The notes below the pieces were generated by a model. It was not told the origin of the DNA and made no database searches. It saw nothing but the letters and a program-made list of their open reading frames with translations. From positions 1 through 34,404 of the forward strand of contig CAIYDY010000229.1 in the NCBI GenBank assembly GCA_903925015.1: 34,404 nt of DNA, read 5' to 3'. A program made the translations under genes and the position numbers. Source of the stretch: an uncultured Acidobacteriia bacterium (GTDB lineage Bacteria; Acidobacteriota; Terriglobia; Bryobacterales; Bryobacteraceae). This document shows, piece after piece, positions 1 to 7,741 of the stretch (within the stretch, counting starts at the first letter, position 1; each line of letters begins with the position of its first letter).

Positions 1-1130
1 CGGTAACTATTGCCCCAGAACAGCTCCCGCATGATCAGGTACTGCGGCAGGAACGTCCAAAAACTTCCCTGTGGGCCATTGCTCCAATAACCGTATTGAT
101 TGGATTGTCCTGGGGGGGCAATGTACGCGTATCCTGCAGGCTGCGGAACGGTCTGGGCCTCCGAATCGAATAGGCCCGCATCCTTGTGCGCAATCGCCAT
201 GCCGAGGTTGTCCTCGGCAGCCCGGTACACGGCTGGCGACACATCGACCCACTTCACGTCGGTGGTGGTTTCAGTCTTTTTCGTGGGAACGTCGAGGAAC
301 TTGGTCCGTACGGTCTTAACCTTTTCGCGGTAGGTCCGGTCCCCGTCGGAAACCTCCAAATCCTCCAGGATCTTGTCCCACGATTCGTACAGCTGTCCGC
401 TCAGGTTGCGGAGTTCCTCGCCGTTGCGGTCCAATCCGGCGGAGGCGTCGGCCAAGGCGATGTCGACCGTGATCAATGCGGCGATATCACGCCCCCCAGC
501 CTTTCCAGACGCGGCCGCCACGCGGGCAGCCTCGGTTGCCTGCCATTGCACCTCGGCGCGGTCCGGGGCCGACCGCAAGGCGTTCAGACGGCTGTCCAGA
601 TCGGGGCGCTTGGCTGGCCAATCCCGCTGGGCGCGCTCCACAACTTGTGCCAAATTCCCAAGATCGGCCGACTGGAGCCGGGCATGGGCCTGGTCCATCT
701 GGGTCAGGTGCTGGGGTAGGTTCTTTTGGAAGTCGGTCCACCGTGTTGCCTCCCCCTCCACTGCGGCGACTTCGTCCGACGCGGACTGGCGCAGCCGGTG
801 GGTTTCCTCAAGGAGCCGCTCGGCCCGCCGGGCGGTATCCCGATCTCCCGAATGCAATTTCTCCAACTGCGTGCGCGCGTCCTGCGCCCTGTCCAGCTTC
901 AGCGATGCCGCCTGCAACCGGGCCGGCCATTCGGTGGCGACCGGGGTGCCGTTGAAGAGATCGGGAGACTTCGCCAACGTTGCCGTGATGGCCGTCTGGG
1001 CGCTCTTCAGCTTGGCCCGGGCTTGATCCAGCTTGCCGATTTCGCTGGCTATGTCGTCCCGCAATGCACGCGGCAGACTGGAGCAAGCCGCAAGCGAAAC
1101 CGCCACAACCGATAGAATCAACCGTTTCAT
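1..1130 (-). CDS. Coiled-coil lipoprotein of a PspA operon, 3' end outside window
   Basis: The frame is open from the ATG at 1128-1130 to the window edge (376 codons and no stop), so the gene is partial at its C-terminus. The first residues MKRLILSVVAVSLAAC form a lipoprotein signal peptide with lipobox LAAC, placing Cys16 as the lipidated residue. Residues about 20-270 are rich in Ala, Leu, Glu, Arg and Gln with regular heptads and look helical/coiled coil. The visible C-terminal part turns aromatic and Gly/Asn/Gln rich (YGYWSN, SFWTFLPQYL, ELFWGNSY). A GGAG precedes the start, and the start lies one base after the stop of the DUF4178-like gene, so it is almost certainly cotranscribed with pspA. 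I do not recognise a named family. From context it may be an envelope sensor or effector of the PspA module. Confidence 0.85.
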   Translation of the reverse strand, partial: MKRLILSVVAVSLAACSSLPRALRDDIASEIGKLDQARAKLKSAQTAITATLAKSPDLFNGTPVATEWPARLQAASLKLDRAQDARTQLEKLHSGDRDTARRAERLLEETHRLRQSASDEVAAVEGEATRWTDFQKNLPQHLTQMDQAHARLQSADLGNLAQVVERAQRDWPAKRPDLDSRLNALRSAPDRAEVQWQATEAARVAAASGKAGGRDIAALITVDIALADASAGLDRNGEELRNLSGQLYESWDKILEDLEVSDGDRTYREKVKTVRTKFLDVPTKKTETTTDVKWVDVSPAVYRAAEDNLGMAIAHKDAGLFDSEAQTVPQPAGYAYIAPPGQSNQYGYWSNGPQGSFWTFLPQYLIMRELFWGNSY

Positions 1131-1131
1131 C

Positions 1132-1698
1132 TCAAGCTCCCCGGAATACAGTGATGTCGGCTGGCTCGACGCGCGTCCAGATGGCCGCCACGAAGGGCTC
1201 GCCCTCGTACTTGTTGAAAATCAGGAACCTACTGCCGCCTTGCTCGTGGAACTGCCAGCGGTAGAGACCTTGCCCGGTATCGCGGCCCTCGGCGAAGCGG
1301 CCGACCTCGCGGCTCGATGAATACAACCAGAACTTGTCCTCGAAGTCAAGGAAGTCGTTCGGGTTCTGCCGCTCGTCCAAGGCACCCATGTCGTCCTCGG
1401 TGAGGCCGAAGTCGTCCAGAGTGAGGCGGCGGCCCTCGAAGTTGCCGAGGACCTCCACCACGTCGTCGTTGTGCACTTCCAAGTAGGCCCGGCGGCCGCG
1501 CCAAGTGCCGCTGACCTCGAACCACTGGCTGCTGCCGGCCTCGAAAAATTCGCGCCGATCCACCGTAAAGTCGATATCGGTGAAATCGGCGGCCGCCCCG
1601 TTCACCGATATCGAGTCGCCGGCCTGCGCGTCTTGGATCTTGAGCTTCGCCAGATCAATCTGGGGAGCAGGAGGGTTGGTTTTCTTGTTCCAAAACAT
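1132..1698 (-). CDS. DUF4178-like protein of PspA operon
   Basis: A 188-residue soluble protein without signal peptide or membrane segment. It opens with a short basic, Pro-rich tail, followed by a beta-rich domain from about residue 22 with spaced aromatic residues (DFTDIDFTVDRREFF, QWFEVSGTWRGRRAYLEV), the look of the DUF4178 family that accompanies PspA in many bacteria. An acidic middle (DFGLTEDDMGALDE) precedes a second aromatic block with WLYSSS and YRWQFHEQGG. It sits two bases behind pspA and one base before the lipoprotein gene, so it belongs to the same transcript. In E. coli the corresponding place behind the PspA paralogue YjfJ is taken by YjfK (DUF2491), which is the alternative assignment. 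The biochemical role is unknown. Confidence 0.7.
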   Translation of the reverse strand: MFWNKKTNPPAPQIDLAKLKIQDAQAGDSISVNGAAADFTDIDFTVDRREFFEAGSSQWFEVSGTWRGRRAYLEVHNDDVVEVLGNFEGRRLTLDDFGLTEDDMGALDERQNPNDFLDFEDKFWLYSSSREVGRFAEGRDTGQGLYRWQFHEQGGSRFLIFNKYEGEPFVAAIWTRVEPADITVFRGA

Positions 1699-1700
1699 GG

Positions 1701-2432
1701 CTATTTGGAGCTCGCGGGCGGTAGTTCCTTCTGGATCTCGACCGAAATGCGGCGCTCCCGCTTCAAGGCCTCCAGCTCGTCATCGACGGTATGTCCCTGC
1801 AGCTTTGCGAATTCGGCTTCGAGGTTGTCATCCTTCCCGGCAGCTGCCAGTTCGCCGAAGGCCTTGGCGGTGGCTTCCTCCTTGGCGACCGACTTTTCGA
1901 AATTCGCGAGCGTTGCGAAGGCGTTATCGGCCTTTCCGACTCCAGCCAATGCCTCGGAAACTTTCCTCTGTGCCGAAGCCGCGTTCTTGCGTGCCACCAA
2001 TGTTGTGGCAGTCCGCTCGCCCTCGTCGATCTTGTGCTTCAAATCGGCGACTTGGGACTTCAGGGTGTCGGCGGCGCTGCGCGCGTTCTCGACAGCGGAT
2101 TGGAGCGATGCTACTTGACGGTCCGCCTCGCCCTTCTTCGCCAGCGCCTTGCGGGCCAAATCCTCGTTGCCGGCGTCTAGGGCCTGCTGTGCGCGCGCCT
2201 TCCAATCGGTCGACTGCTTCACATATTTCTGGTACTCGGCGTCGAGTTGGTTGTAGTTGCTCATTGCCATCGCCGAGGAGCGGACGACGTTGTTCAACTC
2301 GTTTTTCATATCGGCGACAGTCTGCTGGACCGTTGCCTCGAAGGTCGCGTCCTCAAGGGCGCCGACCGCCTGGTTGGCTTGGCCGCGCGCAACGCGGCCC
2401 GTGCGGTTGAAAAGATCTGAAAAGAATCCCAT
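1701..2432 (-). CDS. pspA: PspA/IM30 (Vipp1) family membrane-stress protein
   Basis: A 243-residue, almost entirely helical protein of the PspA/IM30 family, members of the ESCRT-III superfamily that polymerise on the cytoplasmic face of the inner membrane and stabilise it. The N-terminus MGFFSDLFNRTGRVARGQAN fits the amphipathic membrane-binding helix. Long charged coiled-coil helices follow (AEYQKYVKQSTDWKARAQQA, AKKGEADRQVASLQSAVENA), then an acidic region and a C-terminal helix (VDDELEALKRERR). Length agrees with the family (about 220-260). The start has GGAGA at good distance. It lies second in an operon after the DUF2170 gene (49-base gap) and directly before the DUF4178-like gene, so it corresponds best to the YjfJ-type PspA rather than the pspABC type. 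No pspB, pspC or pspF is visible. Confidence 0.92.
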   Translation of the reverse strand: MGFFSDLFNRTGRVARGQANQAVGALEDATFEATVQQTVADMKNELNNVVRSSAMAMSNYNQLDAEYQKYVKQSTDWKARAQQALDAGNEDLARKALAKKGEADRQVASLQSAVENARSAADTLKSQVADLKHKIDEGERTATTLVARKNAASAQRKVSEALAGVGKADNAFATLANFEKSVAKEEATAKAFGELAAAGKDDNLEAEFAKLQGHTVDDELEALKRERRISVEIQKELPPASSK

Positions 2433-2481
2433 GTTCGGTCTCCGGATTTGTTGGACTGTGGGGTGCGCTTACAAGTTGCGC

Positions 2482-2892
2482 TTACAGGATGTCGGCAGCC
2501 AGAAGGGTTCTGGCATGGATTGCATCCGCGAGAAGGTAACCGACGCACGACAGGATGTCGTCTTCGTCGTCCGGCCCCATCTCTTGGAGTTTGCAGAAAT
2601 TGTTCAAAGTGATGGTGACTTCGCCCGGGCCAGCCACCTGCACCTGGAAGTGCGATGTGGAGATCCCGTTCCCGGCGTCCAGCATTTTTGCCATGGCAAC
2701 CGGCGTAACGTCGCTTTCGGGCACGGTGGCGCAGGCAAGCGAAAAGAATAGAATTTCGCCTTCCAGTTGCGCATAGACGGTCAGTCCGCTTTCGACGTCC
2801 TTGATGCTGAGGCCGGTCTCACCGGTGTCCGAGACGGAATACCGCCTGGACGCGAGAAGCGCGTGAATTTGCGAGAGTGCATTTTGGCTCAT
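2482..2892 (-). CDS. yjfI: DUF2170 protein, YjfI-like
   Basis: A 136-residue acidic cytoplasmic protein matching the DUF2170 family (E. coli YjfI is of similar size). Recognisable segments are the N-terminal helix followed by YSVSDTGETGLSIKD, the central EGEILFFSLACA strand with VAMAKMLDAGN, and a C-terminal DEDDILSCVGYLLADA helix. Such proteins are encoded beside YjfJ-type PspA proteins and are thought to act with them; their mechanism is not established. It is the first gene of the four-gene minus-strand operon. A TATACT hexamer lies 14 bases before the start, and only a weak GGGA stands in for a ribosome binding site. Confidence 0.82.
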   Translation of the reverse strand: MSQNALSQIHALLASRRYSVSDTGETGLSIKDVESGLTVYAQLEGEILFFSLACATVPESDVTPVAMAKMLDAGNGISTSHFQVQVAGPGEVTITLNNFCKLQEMGPDDEDDILSCVGYLLADAIHARTLLAADIL

Positions 2893-2906
2893 GGTTTGTC
2901 GTTCCC

Positions 2907-2936
2907 AGTATAGCTACGAATCGGGAAGCGATTTCG
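2907..2936 (-). promoter_or_regulatory. Putative promoter and inverted repeat of the psp-like operon
   Basis: Reading on the minus strand, TATACT (2907-2912) lies 14 bases before the yjfI-like start and would make a -10 element. Just upstream, an imperfect inverted repeat (2917-2936; arms CGAA/TTCG plus TCG/CGA with a one-base bulge) overlaps the spacer and could be an operator. No good -35 box and no sigma-54 -24/-12 element is visible, so the operon does not look PspF-dependent. The rest of the 124-base gap to the Wzt-like gene holds only a short GGGAA/TTCCC hairpin. Confidence 0.35.
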
Positions 2937-3016
2937 TTCACGGACCGGGAAATCCTTCCCAAGCATGGATTCCCTGCGCTCGGCAGGAAGTTCGTTTGGC
3001 TGTAGTCGTACAGCAA

Positions 3017-3841
3017 TCAGACCCTCGAAAGTTCCGCGTAGACCTTGGCGCGCAGGTTGGCGACGCCAGCCGTGTAGCGGTGGTCGGACACGGCGAATGC
3101 CACGGCATCCTCCATCCAATCGTGCCAGACGCCATCGGGATCGTGGGATGCGGCCGTAAGCGTGTAGTCTCCGGGACAGAGGTTGCAGGGAAACCGGAAT
3201 GTGACGCGGACCAGATCTCCGGTTGCCACGGGGCCGACCAGGACATGTTCCAACTCCGTGTTGGTTCCGTAAACATTCAAGCCAATCCGGGTTCGGAGCA
3301 TGATTCCCACCACCGGATCGTCAATTTCGGCCTGAAACCGGACAGCAACCCTGACAGCGATCTCTTCGCCCGAACGAAACACGGTGGATGGCTCTCCGTT
3401 TTCTCCCAGTAGTTCGATGGCTTCCAGTGTGGCGCGACCGTCGCCGTCGCGCAATGTGGGCGAAAGAGCTGATTCGAGTCCGAGTCCGGCGAGCCTCAAC
3501 TGCTTGGCGCAGTGGCGACGGTAGATCGGCAGGATTTCCGCCGGGTCGCCCCGAGCAACCAAATTGCCTCCGCGCAACCACCAGACTTCGTCGGCGCACT
3601 GCTCCATCAGCACCTCGTCATGGGTTACCAGTACGAAAGTTGCTCCTGCGCGCCTCCGTCCCACCATTGCGGAAACCGCGCGGGCTTTTCCCACTGCATC
3701 AGCGTCCGTGAACGGATGCAGAAGAAGCTGCGCATCGGGGCCCATTCTGGGGGTACGGGACAGCGATGGGCCGCCCTCCTCGATCACGGCGATGATACTT
3801 CCGTCCGGGGCCGTCAAGACCGGCGAGTTGAATTCAATCAT
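3017..3841 (-). CDS. Wzt-like protein with vestigial ABC ATPase domain and C-terminal Wzt domain
   Basis: A 274-residue protein. The C-terminal part (about 120-262) matches the Wzt_C beta-sandwich that in O-antigen ABC transporters binds the polysaccharide end; segments such as GLNVYGTNTELEHV and FPCNLCPGDYTLTAASHD are typical. The N-terminal 110 residues look like the remnant of an ABC ATPase. The first strand and the position of the P-loop are present (GSIIAVIEEGGPSLSR) but the Gly-Lys-Ser/Thr of Walker A is gone. The Q-loop, LSGGQ signature and Walker B are deleted. The H-loop strand VLVTHDEVLMEQCADEVWWL and the domain end GDPAEILPIYRR survive. It cannot hydrolyse ATP in the usual way. No Wzm permease is adjacent. 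The start follows the TonB receptor stop by 24 bases, with TAATAT 11 bases before the ATG and no Shine-Dalgarno. Confidence 0.75.
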   Translation of the reverse strand: MIEFNSPVLTAPDGSIIAVIEEGGPSLSRTPRMGPDAQLLLHPFTDADAVGKARAVSAMVGRRRAGATFVLVTHDEVLMEQCADEVWWLRGGNLVARGDPAEILPIYRRHCAKQLRLAGLGLESALSPTLRDGDGRATLEAIELLGENGEPSTVFRSGEEIAVRVAVRFQAEIDDPVVGIMLRTRIGLNVYGTNTELEHVLVGPVATGDLVRVTFRFPCNLCPGDYTLTAASHDPDGVWHDWMEDAVAFAVSDHRYTAGVANLRAKVYAELSRV

Positions 3842-3865
3842 GCGACTTGGTCATATTAGCAAGCG

Positions 3866-6800
3866 CTAGAACCTGAATCGCAGTCCCAGTTGCATTCGGC
3901 GCGCCTCGAAGGCCGACGTGAAGCCAAGCGGATCGGTCGGCTTCCGGTCATCCCGACCGGTCACGTTGAACGGACCTGCGAGGGCTCCCACGGTATTGTT
4001 CACGCTCTGGTAGTTGAGTTTGTTGAACAAATTGAATGCTTCGAACATCAAGTCGAGGTGCCGCTTCTCACCCACCCGGATGCTGCGTTGGAAACGGCTG
4101 TCGAAGGTCCAGAAATTTGGCCCCATACCTGTGTTGCGCCCGGCGTATGCAGGACGATCGGTCGTGTTGTGCCGGTCGCTGTTCAAGTCCGTGCCGCCAA
4201 TCAGGAGGTTGAAGGGCTGGCCGCTGTGCGCCTGGAAGATTGGCGAAACCAACCAATCCCGCAGGAGGACGTTCGTTGTCGACGGGGTCTGCAGCATGGC
4301 GTAGGCCACGAACTTGTGGCGCTCGTCGAAAGAGGAAGCGGCCCGGTCGCAGCGGCGGCAGAACTGGTTGTTGGGTTCGAAGTCGCTGTTGTAGTCGGTT
4401 GTTTCATCAGTGGCGTGGCTCCAGGTGTAGTTGGCGTGGAGCTGCACGCTGCGGCCGATGCGCTTGCTGCCTTCCAACATCAGACCTCCATAGAACGAGT
4501 TCGAGTTGGATTCGTAGACATTGCTCTGGTAGATCAGCGGGTTGACGAAATAGCCTGCGGGATGGGTAGCGTCAGCCGCGTAGTTTTGGGTGCCGATGTT
4601 TTTGTCGAACGGGGCGCTGGAGAGCAGGTTATTGTCGTAGGCGTCCGTCAAATGGGCTCCGCGCACGAAGACGCCGTTGGCGGAAGCGGTGAAGCCGCTG
4701 CCGAATTCGCGTTGGATGCCCAGGCTCGCTTGCTGCGTTTGAGGATTCCGGTAGTTCGGAGAGGCGCTGAAGACGACCGAAAGTGGCGGCAGCGGGCCGG
4801 TTTGGCTGATGTTGATGCCGAACTGGGTGAGGTCCGCGGGGGTGATCGGACGCTGCGGCGTGGGTACGCCGATCACGCCCTTCGCCCGCAGCGTGGTGAA
4901 GATATTGGCAGCGCTCTGCGCTCCAGCCGTCTGGATGGTGGTGAGCACCTGTGCAATCGGGCGCGAACCGTCCGACCGGATGCCGAGGGCATAGACGCTG
5001 TAGTCGATCTGGAAGTCAATCGTGGCGTGGTAGATGCCGTACCCGCCGCGGATGACAGTTTTGGCATCCGGGCTCCAGGCAAAGCCGAAGCGCGGTGCGA
5101 TCTCCTTGTGGTCGGTCGGCAGGGGGGCTCTTCGATTGTCCACCTCGTACCGCAGGCCCGCGTTCAGCGTCAAGGTCTTGGTCGCGCGCCACTCATCTTG
5201 AACATAACCGGCGAACAAGGGGTAGGTGGCGGTCACGATTCCGTTCCCGAACCCCTGCTGGTAACTTTGGGCCAGTCCGAGGTTGAAAGCCTGGAGGGCA
5301 TTGATTGTTGTCGATGCCAACGCCGCGTTGACAAGGCCGCCCGGAAGGGCTCCAAACGTAAACCGACCGCTGAAAAACGTGGCCGAATCACTGTGTTCGG
5401 ACCGGATCAACGCGTAGCCGCCCGTCTTGATCGAATGCCGGCCGAGGTTGAAGCTGATGTTGTCGGAAAACTCGGTCCGGCGCGCGATGCTTTCGCTGGG
5501 GAGGAAGCGGTCGCGGTTGAAATTGCCGAATCCGGCGATCTCGAGCGCTGGGCCGAACTTGTCGTTTGTTCCGGTGAGTTGGTCGTAGTAGTCGAACTGT
5601 GCGTGCGCCTCGTTGATGACGCGCGGCGAGAACGAGTGGATCCAGGACAGCGACAATGCGCTGTCGAACGTGTCTTGGATGAAGCCCCGCGAGATTCCGG
5701 TCAGGGCGCTGACGTTGGGGTTCGTGTCATAGAACTTGCTCGTATTGGACCGCATCGAAAATTGGTCGTTGGCGCTGAACTGGTGGTCGAGACGCACAAG
5801 GCCCTGGTGCTGGTCGGTCTGGAACGGGAAGATGCCGCTATTGGCCTGGAACATTTGCTGCACCGAGGCGGGTGTCGACAGCACTGCGGTCAATTGCGCG
5901 GATGCGGCGGCGGGCAACTGGGCCAGAATGGCCTTCTGGGCAGAAGTGGGTCCGAAAACGGAAAGATCGGTCAGGATCGGAACGGCTGTAGACTCGCGCC
6001 GCCGTAGCTGCTCGTAGTCCAGGAAAAAGAATGTCTTGTCCTTGGCTATGGGGCCGCCAATGGTGGCTCCGAACTGCTGGCGCGATGAATCCGGTTTCAC
6101 GCGTGTCACTTTGTTGTCGGCGCTCAGAACGATGTTGAACGGATTGGTTGCGTCCAGACCCTGATTGCGGAAGAATCCGAATGCGCTGCCGTGGAGTTCG
6201 TTGGTGCCGCTCTTGGTGACAATATTCACAACGCCGCCCCGCGAGCCGCCGTACTCGGCGCTGTAGTTGGACCGGTTCACCTGGAATTCGCGAACAGCCT
6301 CCTGTCCAACGGTTGCGCGGACGCCGCCGCCGCCATCATTGGATTCGCCGCCGTCCACGTTGATCGTATTCCCGCGGCCGTTGCTGCCGTAGAACGAGAG
6401 GCCGGAATCGGGCGTCTGTTTAACGCGGTAAGTGTTGGAGTCGGCATGGGCCTTGGAGTCGGATACGCCCGGTGCAAGAAGGGCGAAGCTCAGGTAGTCG
6501 CGGCGGTCGATCGGCAGTTCGGCAATCGCCTTTTGCTCGATCACGTTGGATTGCTGGGTGCGGGTTGTCTCTATCGGGGGAGCGTCGGACACAATTTCGA
6601 CGGTCGAATTTCCGGCGGCCACCTGGAGCTTGAAATCGACACTGGCTGCTGCGCCTACCGTCAGTTCCACGCCGCGCTGGACCATGGCGTTGAAGCCGAC
6701 ATGTTCGGCACGGATGTCATAAGTGCCAGGCGGGAGCAGGTCCAACCGGTAGGCACCGTCCGGTCCCGTGGTTGCCTTGCGGGAAAGCCCGGTTGCCGGA

Positions 6801-6934
6801 TTGGTCGCCGTGACGGGGGCTGATCCCACCACCGCGTCAGTCTGGTCCGTGACCGTGCCGGAAAGTGTGGCGGTGCTGGTGGATTGGCCGTGGGCGAACG
6901 ATGCCGCGACGAGGACGAGCAGTGTCAGTTTCAT
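3866..6934 (-). CDS. TonB-dependent receptor, Oar-like, with carboxypeptidase-regulatory domain
   Basis: A 1022-residue outer-membrane receptor. The chosen start (6932-6934) gives a clean signal peptide, MKLTLLVLVAASFAHGQ, and has CGGGAA upstream; the frame extends further upstream, but that extension lacks coding character. Residues about 20-105 form a carboxypeptidase-regulatory-like beta-sandwich (SGTVTDQTDAVVGSAPVTAT, PPGTYDIRAEHVGF). The plug follows (IETTRTQQSNVIEQKAIAEL, VVNIVTKSGTNELHGSAF), then a large beta-barrel ending in the classic terminal aromatic strand RRMQLGLRFRF. Such receptors are expanded in Acidobacteriota and are assumed to import oligosaccharides or other large ligands using TonB energy. 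The ligand cannot be deduced. The gene reads away from the ATP synthase operon and toward the Wzt-like gene. Confidence 0.93.
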   Translation of the reverse strand: MKLTLLVLVAASFAHGQSTSTATLSGTVTDQTDAVVGSAPVTATNPATGLSRKATTGPDGAYRLDLLPPGTYDIRAEHVGFNAMVQRGVELTVGAAASVDFKLQVAAGNSTVEIVSDAPPIETTRTQQSNVIEQKAIAELPIDRRDYLSFALLAPGVSDSKAHADSNTYRVKQTPDSGLSFYGSNGRGNTINVDGGESNDGGGGVRATVGQEAVREFQVNRSNYSAEYGGSRGGVVNIVTKSGTNELHGSAFGFFRNQGLDATNPFNIVLSADNKVTRVKPDSSRQQFGATIGGPIAKDKTFFFLDYEQLRRRESTAVPILTDLSVFGPTSAQKAILAQLPAAASAQLTAVLSTPASVQQMFQANSGIFPFQTDQHQGLVRLDHQFSANDQFSMRSNTSKFYDTNPNVSALTGISRGFIQDTFDSALSLSWIHSFSPRVINEAHAQFDYYDQLTGTNDKFGPALEIAGFGNFNRDRFLPSESIARRTEFSDNISFNLGRHSIKTGGYALIRSEHSDSATFFSGRFTFGALPGGLVNAALASTTINALQAFNLGLAQSYQQGFGNGIVTATYPLFAGYVQDEWRATKTLTLNAGLRYEVDNRRAPLPTDHKEIAPRFGFAWSPDAKTVIRGGYGIYHATIDFQIDYSVYALGIRSDGSRPIAQVLTTIQTAGAQSAANIFTTLRAKGVIGVPTPQRPITPADLTQFGINISQTGPLPPLSVVFSASPNYRNPQTQQASLGIQREFGSGFTASANGVFVRGAHLTDAYDNNLLSSAPFDKNIGTQNYAADATHPAGYFVNPLIYQSNVYESNSNSFYGGLMLEGSKRIGRSVQLHANYTWSHATDETTDYNSDFEPNNQFCRRCDRAASSFDERHKFVAYAMLQTPSTTNVLLRDWLVSPIFQAHSGQPFNLLIGGTDLNSDRHNTTDRPAYAGRNTGMGPNFWTFDSRFQRSIRVGEKRHLDLMFEAFNLFNKLNYQSVNNTVGALAGPFNVTGRDDRKPTDPLGFTSAFEARRMQLGLRFRF

Positions 6935-7040
6935 GAAATTCCCGTTAAATTGCCGGTTCCTAGTTTCTGCCGAGGAGGGTAGCAATGTCAACCGTGTTGG
7001 CCCGGCTGGGTGTCCAGTCCGGTACAGGGTAGAATTGACC

Positions 7041-7334
7041 TTGGCTTTCAAACGCAGTTCCGGAGCCCGTGATTCCGAGGCCCAGGCCACGAGTGCTTTT
7101 GGAAAGTACATGTCCTACTCAATGTTGCTGCCAGTGGCAACATGCGTGGGCTACGCCATGGGGTACGGGCTCGACAAGTTGTTGGGAACGGGGTGGATCC
7201 GATTCGTTTTCCTCGGACTTGGCGCGACCGGGGGGTTCATGTCCCTGGTGAGGGGCTTGGCACCACGGGTTGCCAGGGTGCCTCCGGTGTGTGTTAAATC
7301 CTTGGATCCAAAGACTGTGGAGCATCCGCTATGA
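7041..7334 (+). CDS. atpZ: AtpZ/AtpI-type small membrane protein of the F0 operon
   Basis: A 97-residue protein if translation starts at the TTG at 7041. The in-frame ATG at 7110 would delete the conserved FGKYMSYSM entry into the first membrane helix. Two hydrophobic helices (SMLLPVATCVGYAMGYGLD and WIRFVFLGLGATGGFMSLV) separated by the DKLLGTG turn are typical of AtpZ, a probable Mg2+/Ca2+-related accessory protein of ATP synthase. It overlaps the next gene by four bases (ATGA) and heads the atp operon. TAGAAT lies five bases before the TTG and no Shine-Dalgarno is visible, so the messenger may be leaderless. Start choice is uncertain; family assignment is fairly safe. Confidence 0.75.
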   Translation: MAFKRSSGARDSEAQATSAFGKYMSYSMLLPVATCVGYAMGYGLDKLLGTGWIRFVFLGLGATGGFMSLVRGLAPRVARVPPVCVKSLDPKTVEHPL

Positions 7335-7741
7335 CGCCCTTCGCGCAGATTGAAGCCCGACTGCGGAAGTTGGTTTTGGCATTGGGAGTTGTTGGCACGT
7401 TGGCGGCCACGGCAATGTACGGGATCGCGTTCGGTGCGGCTTTTCTGGTGGGCGCTGGCGGCGCTTGGTTGAATCTGCGGATCATCGAGGGTGTTGCCAA
7501 TCGTCTTTCGAGCTTGGCCGCTCCCCGCACCGACGGGGCAGGGGAGAGTGGGGCAAGGCCGAGGGTTCCGAACGGCCTCGGACTCTTTATCCAGTTCAGC
7601 GCATTGGTCTTAGGTGCATTTGGTATACTTTACTTTTCGGGCTTCAGCGGCAAAGCTGCGCTTTGGGGCTTCTTCGTTTTTCCCGCAGCTGTCTTCCTTG
7701 AAATCCTCTACGAACTGACGACCTTCAAACACGGCAAATGA
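7331..7741 (+). CDS. atpI: ATP synthase subunit I (AtpI-like) assembly protein
   Basis: A 136-residue membrane protein with four predicted helices: LVLALGVVGTLAATAMYGI, FGAAFLVGAGGAWLNLRIIE, a third around GLFIQFSALVLGAFGILYF, and the last around LWGFFVFPAAVFLEILYEL. Size, topology and position before atpB agree with the AtpI family, which assists assembly of the c-ring. The start overlaps the atpZ stop and has GGAG upstream; the stop overlaps the atpB start in the same ATGA manner, indicating translational coupling through the three genes. An Ala/Gly-rich polar loop lies between helices 2 and 3. Confidence 0.8.
   Translation: MTPFAQIEARLRKLVLALGVVGTLAATAMYGIAFGAAFLVGAGGAWLNLRIIEGVANRLSSLAAPRTDGAGESGARPRVPNGLGLFIQFSALVLGAFGILYFSGFSGKAALWGFFVFPAAVFLEILYELTTFKHGK

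Noticed and set aside
2893-3016. Sigma-54 promoter for the psp-like operon
   Set aside because: No TGGCAC-N5-TTGC-like pair was found on the minus strand before the first gene.
3890-6007. 705-codon open frame on the plus strand opposite the TonB receptor
   Set aside because: It is exactly antisense to a clear receptor gene; composition is Val/Glu/Arg/Gly rich without domains, as expected from the third-codon GC bias of the real gene.
6935-7111. N-terminal extension of the TonB receptor to 7111
   Set aside because: Would place 59 non-hydrophobic residues before a perfect signal peptide and overlap the atpZ start; the ATG at 6934 has a ribosome binding site.
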